From Sphingomonas sp. M1-B02 (GTDB taxonomy: Bacteria > Pseudomonadota > Alphaproteobacteria > Sphingomonadales > Sphingomonadaceae), in contig NZ_CP110679.1 in assembly GCF_026167525.1 (NCBI RefSeq), positions 2,405,501 through 2,469,500 of the forward strand: DNA of 64,000 nt. The letters run 5' to 3'. The notes under the pieces are model-generated. The model had not been told where the DNA came from. It saw nothing but the letters and a program-made list of their open reading frames with translations, and searched no databases. Below, one piece after another: positions 9,312-18,565 of the stretch (positions within the stretch are counted from its first letter, which is position 1; each line of letters opens with the position of its first letter). Position numbers and translations under genes: made by a program.

Positions 9312-12017
9312 TTACAGCGTCCGTTCGCGCATCTCGACTTCGAACGTTTCGAGATAGTCGCCCGGCTTGATGTCCACGAAATTCTGCGTGAAGGTCACGC
9401 CGCATTCGAGGCCCGCGCGGACTTCGGGGACATCGTCCTTGAAGCGCCGCAGCGAGGCGATTTCGCCCTGATAGATGATGACGTCGTTGCGGGTGATGCG
9501 TGCCTTGAGCGCCTTGCGGATGACGCCTTCGGTGACGAGCAGACCGGCTGCCTTGCCATGCTTGCCCGCGCTGAACACTTCCTTGATCTCGGCGCGGCCG
9601 ACGACGGTTTCGAACGCCTCCGGTCCGAGCTGCCCCGCCATGCCGGCGCGGATCTCGTCGGTGAGCTCGTAGATCACGTCATAATATTTCAGCGCGACCT
9701 TCTGCCGCTCGGCGATTTCGCGCGCCTTGGCATTGGGACGGACGTTGAAGCCGATGATCGGCGCGCCGCTGGCACCCGCGAGCGTCACGTCGCTCTCGGT
9801 GATGCCGCCGACGCCCGCGTGGAGGACGCGTGCGCGGATGTCGTCGGTCGAGATCTTGTTGATCGCGGCGACGATGGCCTCGATCGTTCCCTGGGTGTCC
9901 GCCTTGACCACCAGCGGATATTCCATCGCCTGCTTTTCCTTGAGCGCCGAGAACATGCTCTCGAGGCTGGCGGGGGCGTTGGTGGTCCGCTTGTTCTGGA
10001 TGACGCCGGCGCGATATTCTGCGACTTCGCGGGCGCGCGCTTCGTTCTCGACCACCGAAAGCGGATCGCCCGCCATCGGCACGCCCGAAAGGCCGAGGAT
10101 CTCGACCGGCATGGCCGGGCCGGCTTCCTTGAGCTGGCGACCCTTGTCGTCGACCAGCGCACGGATCTTGCCGCTCTCGGCGCCGACCACGAACACGTCG
10201 CCGACGCGCAGCGTACCGCGATTGACGAGCACGGTCGCTACGGGTCCGCGGCCCTTGTCGAGCTTGGCTTCGATCACGGTGCCCTCGGCGGGGCGATCGG
10301 GATTGGCCTTCAAGTCGAGCAGTTCGGCCTGGAGCTGGATCTTCTCGATCAGCGAATCGAGGCCGATCTTCTTGAGCGCCGAGACCTCGACGTCCTGGAC
10401 TTCGCCGCCCATCTCCTCGACCATCACTTCATGCTCGAGCAGGCGCTCGCGCACGCGCTGGGCATTGGCGCTGTCGAGGTCGATCTTGTTGATCGCCACG
10501 ATCATCGGCACGCCGGCAGCCTTGGTGTGATTGATCGCCTCGATCGTCTGCGGCATCAGCCCGTCATTGGCGGCAACCACCAGCACGACGATGTCGGTGA
10601 TGTCGGCGCCGCGCGCGCGCATCTGGGTGAAGGCCTCATGGCCGGGCGTGTCGAGGAAGGTGATCTTCGACTTGTCCTTCAGCGTAACCTGATAGGCGCC
10701 GATATGCTGGGTGATGCCGCCGGCTTCGCCACGCACCACATCGGTGCCGCGCAGCGCGTCGAGCAGCGACGTCTTGCCGTGATCGACATGGCCCATGATC
10801 GTGACGACCGGCGGACGCGTCTGCAGCGTCTCGTCGGCATCCTCGACCGTGTCGATCGCGAGATCGATGTCGGCATCCGAGACGCGGACGATGTTGTGGC
10901 CGAATTCGGTGACGAGCAGCTCGGCAGTGTCCTGATCGATCGTCTGCGTCATGGTGACGGGCGAGCCCATCTTGAACAGCGTCTTGACCAGATCGGCGCC
11001 CTTCTCGGCCATGCGATTGGCCAGTTCCTGGACGGTGATCGATTCGGGCACGACGACGTCGCGGACCTGCTTGACCTGCGGCTCGCGCGGGCCGCCCATG
11101 CGGCGATGCTCCTTCTCGCGGGCACGCTTGAGCGCGGCGAGCGAGCGGGCGCGGGCGCCGTCATTGTCGCCGAGCGCACGGTTGACGGTGAGCTTGCCCG
11201 ACTGGCGGCGATCGTCGCCCTGACGGCCGCGTGACGGACGCGCGGGCGGCTCGGGACGCTTGGGCGCGGTGCTGCCTGCAGGCAGCGGGCGGCCTTGGGT
11301 CGATTGTGCAGCGGGAGCCGGCGCGGCCGGCTCCGGCGCAACCGGCTCGGGCTTGGGCGCGGGGCGGGGAATGTCGGGACGCGCGACCGGCGTGAACAGG
11401 CGCGGCGCGGGACGGCTGGGATCCAGCCCGAATGCGGGCGGCGCCGGCGGGGGCGGCGGTGCGACAGGCTCGGGTGCGGGCGTCGGGGCGGCCTGGACCG
11501 GCTCGGCGGCCGGAGTGACCGGCGCGGGCGCGGGCGCAGGTGCGGCGGGCGTGGGCGGTGCCGATGGCGCAGCGGCCGCCTCGGCTTCCGCGCGAGCGCG
11601 CTCTTCAGCGCGACGGGCTTCGGTTTCGACTGCCTCGGCTCGCTCACGCTCTTCGCGGCGGCGGGCTTCCTCGAGCGCGTTCATGCGCGATTCGTCGGCC
11701 TCGCGCAGCAGCTTGGCCTGGAGTTCCTGGCGCGACAGCAGCGAGTCGCCCGCGGCGCGCTGCGGCGCTGGGGGCGCCACGGGGGCGGGCGCAGGCGCGG
11801 GCGCGGCCTGGACGGGCTCGGGCGCAGCGACCGGAGTCGCTTCTTCCTGCGGAGCGCCCTGGGGTCCGAGGACCCGGCGACGCTTCACTTCCACGACGAC
11901 GGTATTCGAGCGGCCATGGCTGAAGCTCTGCTTCACCTTGCCCGTCTCGACGGTGCGCTTGAGCCCCAGCGGCGCGCGCATGCCCAGTTTCGGCTTTTCG
12001 TTTTCGGTGTCGCTCAT
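9312..12017 (-). CDS. infB: Translation initiation factor IF-2
   Basis: A 901-residue GTPase that brings initiator tRNA to the 30S subunit. The first 300 residues are a long Ala/Pro/Glu/Arg-rich, low-complexity region with the short conserved start [21 protein letters not shown]. The G domain follows, with [24 protein letters not shown] and NKIDLD, then the domain II-IV C-terminal part ending near [10 protein letters not shown]. The ATG at 12017 is preferred over a TTG four codons upstream. It follows rnpM closely, with a short overlap if the TTG is used. Confidence 0.98.
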   Translation of the reverse strand: MSDTENEKPKLGMRAPLGLKRTVETGKVKQSFSHGRSNTVVVEVKRRRVLGPQGAPQEEATPVAAPEPVQAAPAPAPAPVAPPAPQRAAGDSLLSRQELQAKLLREADESRMNALEEARRREERERAEAVETEARRAEERARAEAEAAAAPSAPPTPAAPAPAPAPVTPAAEPVQAAPTPAPEPVAPPPPPAPPAFGLDPSRPAPRLFTPVARPDIPRPAPKPEPVAPEPAAPAPAAQSTQGRPLPAGSTAPKRPEPPARPSRGRQGDDRRQSGKLTVNRALGDNDGARARSLAALKRAREKEHRRMGGPREPQVKQVRDVVVPESITVQELANRMAEKGADLVKTLFKMGSPVTMTQTIDQDTAELLVTEFGHNIVRVSDADIDLAIDTVEDADETLQTRPPVVTIMGHVDHGKTSLLDALRGTDVVRGEAGGITQHIGAYQVTLKDKSKITFLDTPGHEAFTQMRARGADITDIVVLVVAANDGLMPQTIEAINHTKAAGVPMIVAINKIDLDSANAQRVRERLLEHEVMVEEMGGEVQDVEVSALKKIGLDSLIEKIQLQAELLDLKANPDRPAEGTVIEAKLDKGRGPVATVLVNRGTLRVGDVFVVGAESGKIRALVDDKGRQLKEAGPAMPVEILGLSGVPMAGDPLSVVENEARAREVAEYRAGVIQNKRTTNAPASLESMFSALKEKQAMEYPLVVKADTQGTIEAIVAAINKISTDDIRARVLHAGVGGITESDVTLAGASGAPIIGFNVRPNAKAREIAERQKVALKYYDVIYELTDEIRAGMAGQLGPEAFETVVGRAEIKEVFSAGKHGKAAGLLVTEGVIRKALKARITRNDVIIYQGEIASLRRFKDDVPEVRAGLECGVTFTQNFVDIKPGDYLETFEVEMRERTL

Positions 12018-12025
12018 GCGGCTGC

Positions 12026-12784
12026 TCAAAGTCCCTCAGTCAAGTTCGTCATAATCGTCGGCTGCGCATCTGACGGATGCGCCGATGCGCCCTGCGAGCC
12101 TGTTTCGCAAGGCGGCGGAGCAGGTTCGGATCCGATAAAGTGCAGCCAGCGGTCGAGCGCTTCGCTCACCCGCTTCGCCGCCCGGGCGTCGGTCAGGCCG
12201 GCATGTACCACATTTTCGCGGCCCAGCGCCAAGGACAATATGGTGCGCGGGATCGGCAATGTTAAGCCCTTGAGCCCGCTGCCTTCCGCATCCGATCCCA
12301 CGCGCCACGCCTGGGCGAGCTTGCCGGCGCCGTCCTCGCCCGCGTCCGACGCGTGGAGGAGGAGCCGAAGCTTGCCCGAGCGCGCCGCGGTGGCGAGCTT
12401 CTCGCCGCCGGTGACTAGCGCACCCGATTTGGACTCGAGCCCCAGCCGATCGAGCAGGTTGCGGCGCAATTGCTGTTCGATCCGTTCACCGAGATCGTCG
12501 GGAATCGTGATCTGGCCGAGCTTGAACGCGCGCAGCAGGGCGCCGCGCAGCTTGCCCTTGGCCTGCGCTTTCTCCAGCTCGACGCGGGTTACGCCGATCC
12601 AGGCGCCGCGACCCGGCGCCTTGGCGCGGACATCGGGCCAGATCTCGCCGTCGGGCGAGAGCGCGAGGCGCACGAGATGATCGCGTGCGTCATGCTCGCC
12701 CGAGAGGATGCAGCGGCGGATGGGACCATCCGCCGTCGCTTCGCCTTCGTCTACGCGACGGGTTTCATTGTTCGGATTCCGCAA
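12026..12784 (-). CDS. YlxR/RnpM-type RNA-binding protein with L7Ae-like domain
   Basis: A 252-residue two-domain protein. Residues 20-75 hold the YlxR (DUF448) fold with CILSGEH and GRGAWIGV. Residues 110-190 look like the L7Ae/eL8-type RNA-binding domain often fused in alphaproteobacteria (LVTGGEKLATAARSGKLRLLLHASDAGEDGAGKL). The Firmicutes homologue RnpM modulates RNase P; the role here is inferred only. A TTG start at 12784 is chosen because GGAGGAC lies just upstream; the gene then overlaps the end of nusA by 20 bases, suggesting translational coupling. The C-terminal tail is disordered. Confidence 0.88.
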   Translation of the reverse strand: MRNPNNETRRVDEGEATADGPIRRCILSGEHDARDHLVRLALSPDGEIWPDVRAKAPGRGAWIGVTRVELEKAQAKGKLRGALLRAFKLGQITIPDDLGERIEQQLRRNLLDRLGLESKSGALVTGGEKLATAARSGKLRLLLHASDAGEDGAGKLAQAWRVGSDAEGSGLKGLTLPIPRTILSLALGRENVVHAGLTDARAAKRVSEALDRWLHFIGSEPAPPPCETGSQGASAHPSDAQPTIMTNLTEGL

Positions 12785-14393
12785 CAGCGTCCTCCGAAGT
12801 TGCGGCCGGGGCCGCTTCGTCCTCGAACCAGTGCGCGCGGGCAGCCATGATGATCTCGTTGCCCTGCTCGTCGCTCAGCCCATATTCGGCGAGCACGCCG
12901 CCCTTGGGCTCGGGACGCTTGGGGGCGTCCTCGTTGCGGCGGCGTGGCTCCTGGCGCTTCTTCTCGACCAGTTCGTCGGTCGCGAGATCGGCGAGATCGT
13001 CGAGCGTCTTGATGCCCGCCTTGCCGAGCGTGACCAGCATCGCCTCGGTCAGATAGGGCATCGTCGCGAGCGCATCCTCGACGCCGAGCTCGCGGCGAGC
13101 CACGCGATTGGCTTCCTCGCGGCGCTCGAGCGCTTCCTGCGCGCGGTTCTGCAGCTCGGCGCCCAGATCCTCGTCGAAGCCTTCGATCTCGGCGATTTCG
13201 GACAGCTCGACATAGGCGACCTCTTCGAGGCTGCCGAAGCCTTCGGCGACCAGCAGCTGGGCCAGCGTCTCGTCGACGTCGAGCTCGTTCTGGAACAGCT
13301 CGCTATTCTGGACGAATTCCTTCTGGCGCTTCTCCGAGGCGTCGGCCTCGGTGAGGATGTCGATCGCCTTGCCGGTGAGCTGCGACGCCAGGCGGACATT
13401 CTGGCCGCGGCGGCCGATCGCGAGGCTGAGCTGATCGTCTGGGACGACGACTTCGATGCGGTCATCCTCCTCGTCGATCACGACGCGGCTGACATTTGCC
13501 GGCTGGAGCGCGTTGACCACGAAGGTCGCGGTGTCGGGCGACCAGGGGATGATGTCGATCTTCTCGCCCTGCATTTCCTGGACGACCGCCTGGACGCGGC
13601 TGCCCTTCATGCCGACGCAGGCGCCGACCGGATCGATGCCCGAATCATGGCTGATCACGCCGATCTTGGCGCGCGAACCCGGATCGCGGGCGGCGGCCTT
13701 GATCTCGATGATGCCGTCGTAGATTTCGGGGACTTCCTGCGCGAACAGCTTCTTCATGAAATCCGGATGCGCGCGGCTGAGGAAGATCTGCGGCCCGCGA
13801 TTTTCGCGGCGGACGTTGAGGATGATCGAGCGGATGCGATCGTTGACGCGGACGACTTCGCGCGGGATCTGCTGATCGCGGCGGATCACGCCCTCGGCGC
13901 GGCCCAGATCGACGACGACGTGGCCGAACTCGACCCGCTTGACCACGCCGGTGATGATCTCACCCATGCGATCCTTGAATTCCTCGAACTGGCGCTCGCG
14001 CTCGGCGTCGCGGACCTTCTGGAAGATGATCTGCTTCGAGGCCTGCGCCTGGATGCGGCCGAATTCGATCGGGGGCAGCGGATCGACGATATAATCGCCG
14101 ACGACCGCGCCCTTCTGGAGCTTCTGCGCATCCTTGACCGAGACCTGCTTGAAATAATCGTCGACCGCCTCGACCACTTCGACGACGCGCCACAGACGAA
14201 GATCGCCCGAGACCGGATCGAGCTTGGCGCGGATGTCATTCTCGCTCCCGTAGCGATTCTTGGCGGCGCGCTGGATCGCGTCTTCCATCGCCTCGATGAC
14301 GATGGCGCGGTCGATCAGCTTTTCCTTGGCAACCGAATCGGCGATCGCGATCAGCTCGGCCCGGTTGGCGGAAATGGCAGTGGCAGTGGCCAT
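12765..14393 (-). CDS. nusA: Transcription termination/antitermination protein NusA
   Basis: A 542-residue RNA polymerase-binding factor. Domains in order: the N-terminal polymerase-binding domain (from AELIAIADSVAKEKLID), an S1 domain (about 135-200), two KH domains (GACVGMKGSRVQAVVQEM at about 240; IGRRGQNVRLASQLTG at about 310), and C-terminal acidic helix-hairpin-helix repeats with a Glu-rich end. It is three bases downstream of rimP and overlaps the start of the YlxR gene. Confidence 0.98.
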   Translation of the reverse strand: MATATAISANRAELIAIADSVAKEKLIDRAIVIEAMEDAIQRAAKNRYGSENDIRAKLDPVSGDLRLWRVVEVVEAVDDYFKQVSVKDAQKLQKGAVVGDYIVDPLPPIEFGRIQAQASKQIIFQKVRDAERERQFEEFKDRMGEIITGVVKRVEFGHVVVDLGRAEGVIRRDQQIPREVVRVNDRIRSIILNVRRENRGPQIFLSRAHPDFMKKLFAQEVPEIYDGIIEIKAAARDPGSRAKIGVISHDSGIDPVGACVGMKGSRVQAVVQEMQGEKIDIIPWSPDTATFVVNALQPANVSRVVIDEEDDRIEVVVPDDQLSLAIGRRGQNVRLASQLTGKAIDILTEADASEKRQKEFVQNSELFQNELDVDETLAQLLVAEGFGSLEEVAYVELSEIAEIEGFDEDLGAELQNRAQEALERREEANRVARRELGVEDALATMPYLTEAMLVTLGKAGIKTLDDLADLATDELVEKKRQEPRRRNEDAPKRPEPKGGVLAEYGLSDEQGNEIIMAARAHWFEDEAAPAATSEDAVAESEQ

Positions 14394-14396
14394 GAC

Positions 14397-14948
14397 TTAC
14401 CCTTCTACTTCGATTTCGATGATTTCGTCGGCGCCCTCGGTCGAGAGCGGCGCAGTGGCGGCGATCAATGCGTCGGTCATCACCAGTTTCGCGTCGGCGA
14501 CCTGCGCGAACGGGATGGTGACGGCCTTATATTTGCGGACGTCGATGGTGATCCGGTCCCCCTCGACGCCTTCGAGAATTCCGGTGAGCTGCTTGCGATT
14601 GTCGGCAGTCGGCTCGGTCAGGTTGATGCGGGCTTCGTGGCCTTTCCAATCGTCGAAATCCTGCAGCCGAGTGAGCGGGCGATCGATGCCGGGCGAGCTG
14701 ACCTCGAGCCGATAGGCATGGTCGATCGGATCGCGACCCTCCGCCTCCAGCGCGTCGAAGATATCGGAGATTCGGCGCGAGAGCTCGGCGCATTCGTCGA
14801 TACCCAGCTGGCGGGTGTCGGGGCGTTCGGCCATCACCTGGAGCGTGGGATCGCTGACGCCGCCGAACATCTTGACGCGCACCAGAGCGAGCCCGAGGGC
14901 CTGCGCCTCGGGTTCGATCAGTTCGGTCAGTCGGGCGACGTCCGCCAA
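14397..14948 (-). CDS. rimP: Ribosome maturation factor RimP
   Basis: A 183-residue 30S assembly factor if started at TTG 14948, which has GGAG seven bases upstream and gives the conserved start LADVARLTELIEPEAQALGL. The open frame runs to 15014, but that extension looks non-conserved. The SSPGIDRPL motif in the middle and the Asp/Glu-rich SH3-like C terminus are typical. First gene of the rimP-nusA-rnpM-infB operon. Confidence 0.95.
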   Translation of the reverse strand: MADVARLTELIEPEAQALGLALVRVKMFGGVSDPTLQVMAERPDTRQLGIDECAELSRRISDIFDALEAEGRDPIDHAYRLEVSSPGIDRPLTRLQDFDDWKGHEARINLTEPTADNRKQLTGILEGVEGDRITIDVRKYKAVTIPFAQVADAKLVMTDALIAATAPLSTEGADEIIEIEVEG

Positions 14949-15041
14949 CGAGTTTCTCCGGCAATCAGCTACGCGGCTTTCGCGACCGGAACCCTGCGGG
15001 ACCGGCCTCGGCATGTTTGACGATGTCGAGAAAGCACCTGC

Positions 15042-15070
15042 GATATACGCATAAGGGCGCTGGGGGGCAA
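15042..15070 (-). promoter_or_regulatory. Candidate promoter for the rimP-nusA-infB operon
   Basis: On the minus strand TTGCCC (15065-15070) and TATATC (15042-15047) are separated by exactly 17 bases, a sigma-70-like pair about 95 bases before the rimP start. No other good pair was seen in the 15015-15175 gap. Confidence 0.5.
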
Positions 15071-15175
15071 GTGCCGGTTGCGAGCGTCAGACATACCATC
15101 GATACGCGCCCCGTCTAAAGGGGGAGCCGTTTAGCCGGGCCGTGCGTTGCTGTGGAAACCAAAAAGGGTGAGAGA

Positions 15176-16321
15176 ATGCCGAAGACCATACACATGCTTT
15201 TCCCGGCGGCCTTGCTTGCCGCATGCAATCCCCAGGGCGATGCGGTCGCGCAGGACAGCGCCCCGGCTACCTCGACGAGCGGGACGCCGTTCAGCGTGAC
15301 GCCGGTCGCCGATTTCGATGCGCCCTGGGCAATGACCTTCCTGCCCGACGGGCGGATGCTGGTGACCGAGAAGGCCGGCACGCTGCTGCTGGTCTCGGCC
15401 GACGGGAAGACCAAGACACCGGTGAGCGGCATTCCTGCGGTATCGAGCGCCGGCCAGGGCGGATTGATGGACGTGGTGCTCCACCCGCAATTCGCCACCA
15501 ACAGACAAGTCTATTTCAGCTTCTCCGAGGCGAATGCCCAGGGGCTGAAGGGCGTGGTGCTGGCGCGCGGGACGATGGCCGAGGGCGCTTCGCCTTCGCT
15601 ACAGAATGTCCAGGTGATCTTCCGCGCCTCGCCTTATGTCGAGGGTGACGGGCATTATTCGGGCCGCATCGCGTTCGCGCCCGACGGCAAATTGTTCTTC
15701 ACCAATGGCGAGCGGCAGAAGTTCGATCCGGCGCAGGATCCCAAGATGACGCTGGGCAAGGTGCTGCGGCTCAACGACGACGGCACCCCGGCTGCGGGCA
15801 ATCCACTCGCGGCAAAGGGCTTCCACCCGGCGGTCTGGTCTTATGGCCACCGCAACCTGCTCGGCATCGCGTTCGACGCCTCGGGCAATCTGTGGGAACA
15901 GGAGATGGGGCCCAAGGGGGGCGACGAGGTCAATCTGATCCTGCCGGGCCGCAACTATGGCTATCCGATCGTCTCCGACGGCGATCATTATGACGGCCGC
16001 GACATCCCCAATCACGACACCCGTCCCGAGTTCGAGAAATATAAGGTCAACTGGACCCCGGTGATCTCCCCCGGCGGGTTGATGGCCTATTCGGGCAAGC
16101 TGTTCCCGCAGTGGAAGGGCGACCTGTTCATCGGCGGGCTTTCGAGCCAGGCGCTGATCCGGGTCGACGTCAACGGCACCAATGCCAGCAAGGGCGACCA
16201 ATGGCCGATGGGCGGCCAGCGCATCCGCGAAGTCGAGGAAGGCCCCGACGGCGCGATCTGGGTGCTGGAGGATGGCGGCCGCGGCTCGCAGGGACGGCTG
16301 TTGAAGCTGATGCCCAAATGA
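15176..16321 (+). CDS. Lipoprotein PQQ-dependent sugar dehydrogenase (YliI/Asd type)
   Basis: A 381-residue protein. A short signal peptide ends in a lipobox (LLAAC, Cys near residue 19), so it is likely a lipid-anchored envelope protein. The rest is a beta-propeller of the soluble aldose/glucose dehydrogenase family: APWAMTFLPDGRMLVTEKAG, GQGGLMDVVLHPQF, SYGHRNLLGIAFD and EMGPKGGDEVNL. Members oxidise sugars with PQQ in the periplasm. The ATG at 15176 follows AGGGTGAG. It overlaps the next, paralogous gene by four bases. Confidence 0.88.
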   Translation: MPKTIHMLFPAALLAACNPQGDAVAQDSAPATSTSGTPFSVTPVADFDAPWAMTFLPDGRMLVTEKAGTLLLVSADGKTKTPVSGIPAVSSAGQGGLMDVVLHPQFATNRQVYFSFSEANAQGLKGVVLARGTMAEGASPSLQNVQVIFRASPYVEGDGHYSGRIAFAPDGKLFFTNGERQKFDPAQDPKMTLGKVLRLNDDGTPAAGNPLAAKGFHPAVWSYGHRNLLGIAFDASGNLWEQEMGPKGGDEVNLILPGRNYGYPIVSDGDHYDGRDIPNHDTRPEFEKYKVNWTPVISPGGLMAYSGKLFPQWKGDLFIGGLSSQALIRVDVNGTNASKGDQWPMGGQRIREVEEGPDGAIWVLEDGGRGSQGRLLKLMPK

Positions 16322-17517
16322 TTAGCGCGGGCCGCCTCGCCGGCGCTGTCGCCTTGCTCGCGCTTGCCGCGTGCGGAGGCGGCGGAGGCGGTGGGGGCGG
16401 CTCCGTCGTGACACCGACGCCGACGCCAAGTCCGACCCCTGCCCCGGCTCCTGCGCCAACCCCGACGCCGAGCCCTACCGCAACGCCGATCACGTCGGTT
16501 CGCAGCACCACCGTGGCGACCTTCGCCTCGCCCTGGGCGATGGTGTTCCTGCCCGACGGGCGGGCGTTGGTCACCGAGAAGGGTGGCGCATTGCGGCTCG
16601 TGACGCAGGCGGGGGCGGTCTCCGCCGCTCTGGGCGGGGTGCCCGCCGTCGCTGCGGGGGGCCAGGGCGGCTTGCTCGATGTGGCGCTGCACCCCGATTT
16701 CGCGACCAACCGGCTGGTCTATCTGAGTTTCGCCGAATCGGGGACCGGCGGCGCCGGGCTCGCAGTGGCGCGCGGCACGCTGGCCGAGGATGGCAGCCCG
16801 CGGCTGTCCGGCACCAGCGTGATCTGGCGGCAGACGCCCAAGGTTAGCGGCGCCAACCATTTCGGCGGGCGCATGGCGTTCGGGCCCACGGGACATCTGT
16901 TCGTGACGGCGGGCGAGCGCCAGCAGGGGTCGCCCGCGCAGGATCTGACCAAGACGCTGGGCAAGGTGGTCCGGCTCAACGCCGACGGCAGCGTGCCCGC
17001 GGACAATCCCTTCGTCGCCACCGCCGGAGCGCGGCCCGAAATCTGGTCCTTTGGCCACCGCAATCCCTATGGCCTGTTCTTCGACCAGGTGGGGCGGCTG
17101 TGGGAGAATGAGATGGGCCCCGAGGGCGGCGACGAGTTCAACCTGATCGCGCGCGGCGGCAATTATGGCTGGCCCAACGCCTCGAATGGCCAGGATTATG
17201 GCGGCGGCAATATCCCCGATCATGCGGCGGGCGACGGGTTCGTCGCGCCGCTCGCCTGGTGGACGCCGGTGATCGCGCCGGGGGGCATGATCCTGTATTC
17301 GGGCACGCTGTTCGCGCCGTGGCAGGGCGATGCGATCCTTGCCGGGCTGGTGAGCGGCGGGCTGGTACGGGTGCGCTTCAGCGCGACGAGTGCCGCGGAA
17401 GTGCAGCGGATCGGGCTGGGGCAGCGGATCCGCGAAGTCGAGCAGGGGCCCGATGGGGCGATCTGGGTGCTCGAGGATGGCGCGGCCGGGCGGTTGCGGC
17501 GGCTGGTGCCGAATTAG
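16318..17517 (+). CDS. Second lipoprotein PQQ-dependent sugar dehydrogenase
   Basis: A 399-residue paralogue of the preceding gene, coupled to it by an ATGA overlap. The signal peptide ends in ALAAC, followed by a run of nine Gly and a Pro/Thr/Ser/Ala-rich linker to about residue 60, which would hold the propeller away from the membrane. The same motifs recur (SPWAMVFLPDGRALVTEKGG, GGQGGLLDVALHPDF, SFGHRNPYGL, EMGPEGGDEFNL). The pair probably arose by tandem duplication; substrates may differ. Confidence 0.88.
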   Translation: MISAGRLAGAVALLALAACGGGGGGGGGSVVTPTPTPSPTPAPAPAPTPTPSPTATPITSVRSTTVATFASPWAMVFLPDGRALVTEKGGALRLVTQAGAVSAALGGVPAVAAGGQGGLLDVALHPDFATNRLVYLSFAESGTGGAGLAVARGTLAEDGSPRLSGTSVIWRQTPKVSGANHFGGRMAFGPTGHLFVTAGERQQGSPAQDLTKTLGKVVRLNADGSVPADNPFVATAGARPEIWSFGHRNPYGLFFDQVGRLWENEMGPEGGDEFNLIARGGNYGWPNASNGQDYGGGNIPDHAAGDGFVAPLAWWTPVIAPGGMILYSGTLFAPWQGDAILAGLVSGGLVRVRFSATSAAEVQRIGLGQRIREVEQGPDGAIWVLEDGAAGRLRRLVPN

Positions 17518-17534
17518 GGACTTTTCCCCAAGTC

Positions 17535-17621
17535 CGTCATTCCGGCGAAAGCCGGAATCCAGGGTCAGGGTGGACTGGCCGGGCAGAGTGACCCTGGATC
17601 CCGGCTTTCGCCGGGATGACG
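17535..17621. repeat. Inverted repeat, family C, likely bidirectional terminator
   Basis: Arms 17535-17567 and 17589-17621 are reverse complements with a few compensated changes; each contains its own hairpin (TCCGGCGAAAGCCGGA and TCCCGGCTTTCGCCGGGA). It sits between two convergent genes, so it could stop transcription from both sides. A half-length relative is at 52901-52927. Confidence 0.9.
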
Positions 17622-17640
17622 ACGGTGGAAGGGCCGGTCC

Positions 17641-18015
17641 CTATCGCACGATCAGATAGTTCATCCGTGCCGCGGCGATCGGGCGATCGGGCTCGTCCTG
17701 CCAGGCGATCGCCTCGACATTGGCGACGCGGTTCCCGAGGCGGGTGACGGTGCCGCGGGCGCGGGTGGGCTTTTCGCGGCCGCCGCGCATGTAATCGACG
17801 GTCAAGTTGATCGGCTTGACCCGGCCGCCGCCTTCGGCCTCCAACGCCTGGACCAGCGCGCCGACCGCCGCCATTTCAAGCAGCCCGCCGATCGCGCCGC
17901 CGTGCAGGAAGCCGGGGCGCCCGACGACATCGTTGCCGAAGGGCATGACGTACGTGGGCGCGGTCTCGCCCGGCTCGACGCTGAGGCCGAGGAGCTTCGC
18001 ATAAGGAATCACCAA
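17641..18015 (-). CDS. PaaI-family hotdog thioesterase
   Basis: A 124-residue hotdog-fold protein of the PaaI family, with the family signature GRPGFLHGGAIGGLLEMAA carrying the catalytic-region HGG, then INLTVDYMRGG. Such enzymes hydrolyse acyl-CoA or aryl-CoA esters. It overlaps its upstream neighbour, another PaaI protein, by seven bases, so the two are translated together and may form a hetero-oligomer. Confidence 0.85.
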   Translation of the reverse strand: MVIPYAKLLGLSVEPGETAPTYVMPFGNDVVGRPGFLHGGAIGGLLEMAAVGALVQALEAEGGGRVKPINLTVDYMRGGREKPTRARGTVTRLGNRVANVEAIAWQDEPDRPIAAARMNYLIVR

Positions 18016-18461
18016 TAGCCCTCCGCCGCCATGAAGGTGCCGGCGACATGCGCGAGCGGATCGGCCGGATCGCCGTCATGCGCCTGGCCGCGCACGAAGG
18101 CGATCGAGCGGGTGATGCGATAGCATTCGCCGCGGCCGATCACGCTGCTGCCCGGGCGTGCGGGGCGCAGATAGTCGATCCGCAGATCGAGGGTGGCGTG
18201 CGGCTTGAAGCTATCGAGCTTGCGCCAGACGCCGACGCTGGTGGCCATATCCATCAGCGCGAGGATAGGGCCCGAGGCGAGCACGCCGGAGGCCTCGTCG
18301 CCGATCAGTTCGGGACGATAGGGAAGTTCGAGTTCGGCCCAATCGTCGCCATGGTCGCGGTGGAGGATGCCGAGCGTGCCGCCATGGCCATAGCGGAAGC
18401 GCGCGTCGAACAAGGGCCGCGGATCGAAGCCGCGCGAGGGCCTGGGGTCGCTTTCGCTCAT
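18009..18461 (-). CDS. PaaI-family hotdog thioesterase (paralogue)
   Basis: A 150-residue hotdog protein. The segment SGVLASGPILALMDMATSVGVW replaces the HGG motif of the neighbour, so the usual catalytic His-Gly-Gly is not clearly there; DLRIDYLRPARPGSSVIGRGE is typical of the family. Probably the partner of the downstream thioesterase. Divergent from the crotonase gene, with about 100 bases between them. Confidence 0.8.
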   Translation of the reverse strand: MSESDPRPSRGFDPRPLFDARFRYGHGGTLGILHRDHGDDWAELELPYRPELIGDEASGVLASGPILALMDMATSVGVWRKLDSFKPHATLDLRIDYLRPARPGSSVIGRGECYRITRSIAFVRGQAHDGDPADPLAHVAGTFMAAEGYW

Positions 18462-18565
18462 CGCGGCGCCCTAGCCTGCCGCCTGCGGGCGCGCAAACCG
18501 AGTCGGAGCGCCATGGAAGCGGCGCGGCATTGGGCCTAGCCTGGTACGCAACGAGGAGAGTGGCA

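Noticed and set aside
9558-11234. 558-codon open frame antisense to infB
   Set aside because: Shadow frame caused by strong codon bias; no recognisable motif or ribosome-binding site.
12708-15020. 770-codon open frame antisense to nusA and rimP
   Set aside because: Same cause; the minus-strand genes carry clear family signatures over the whole length.
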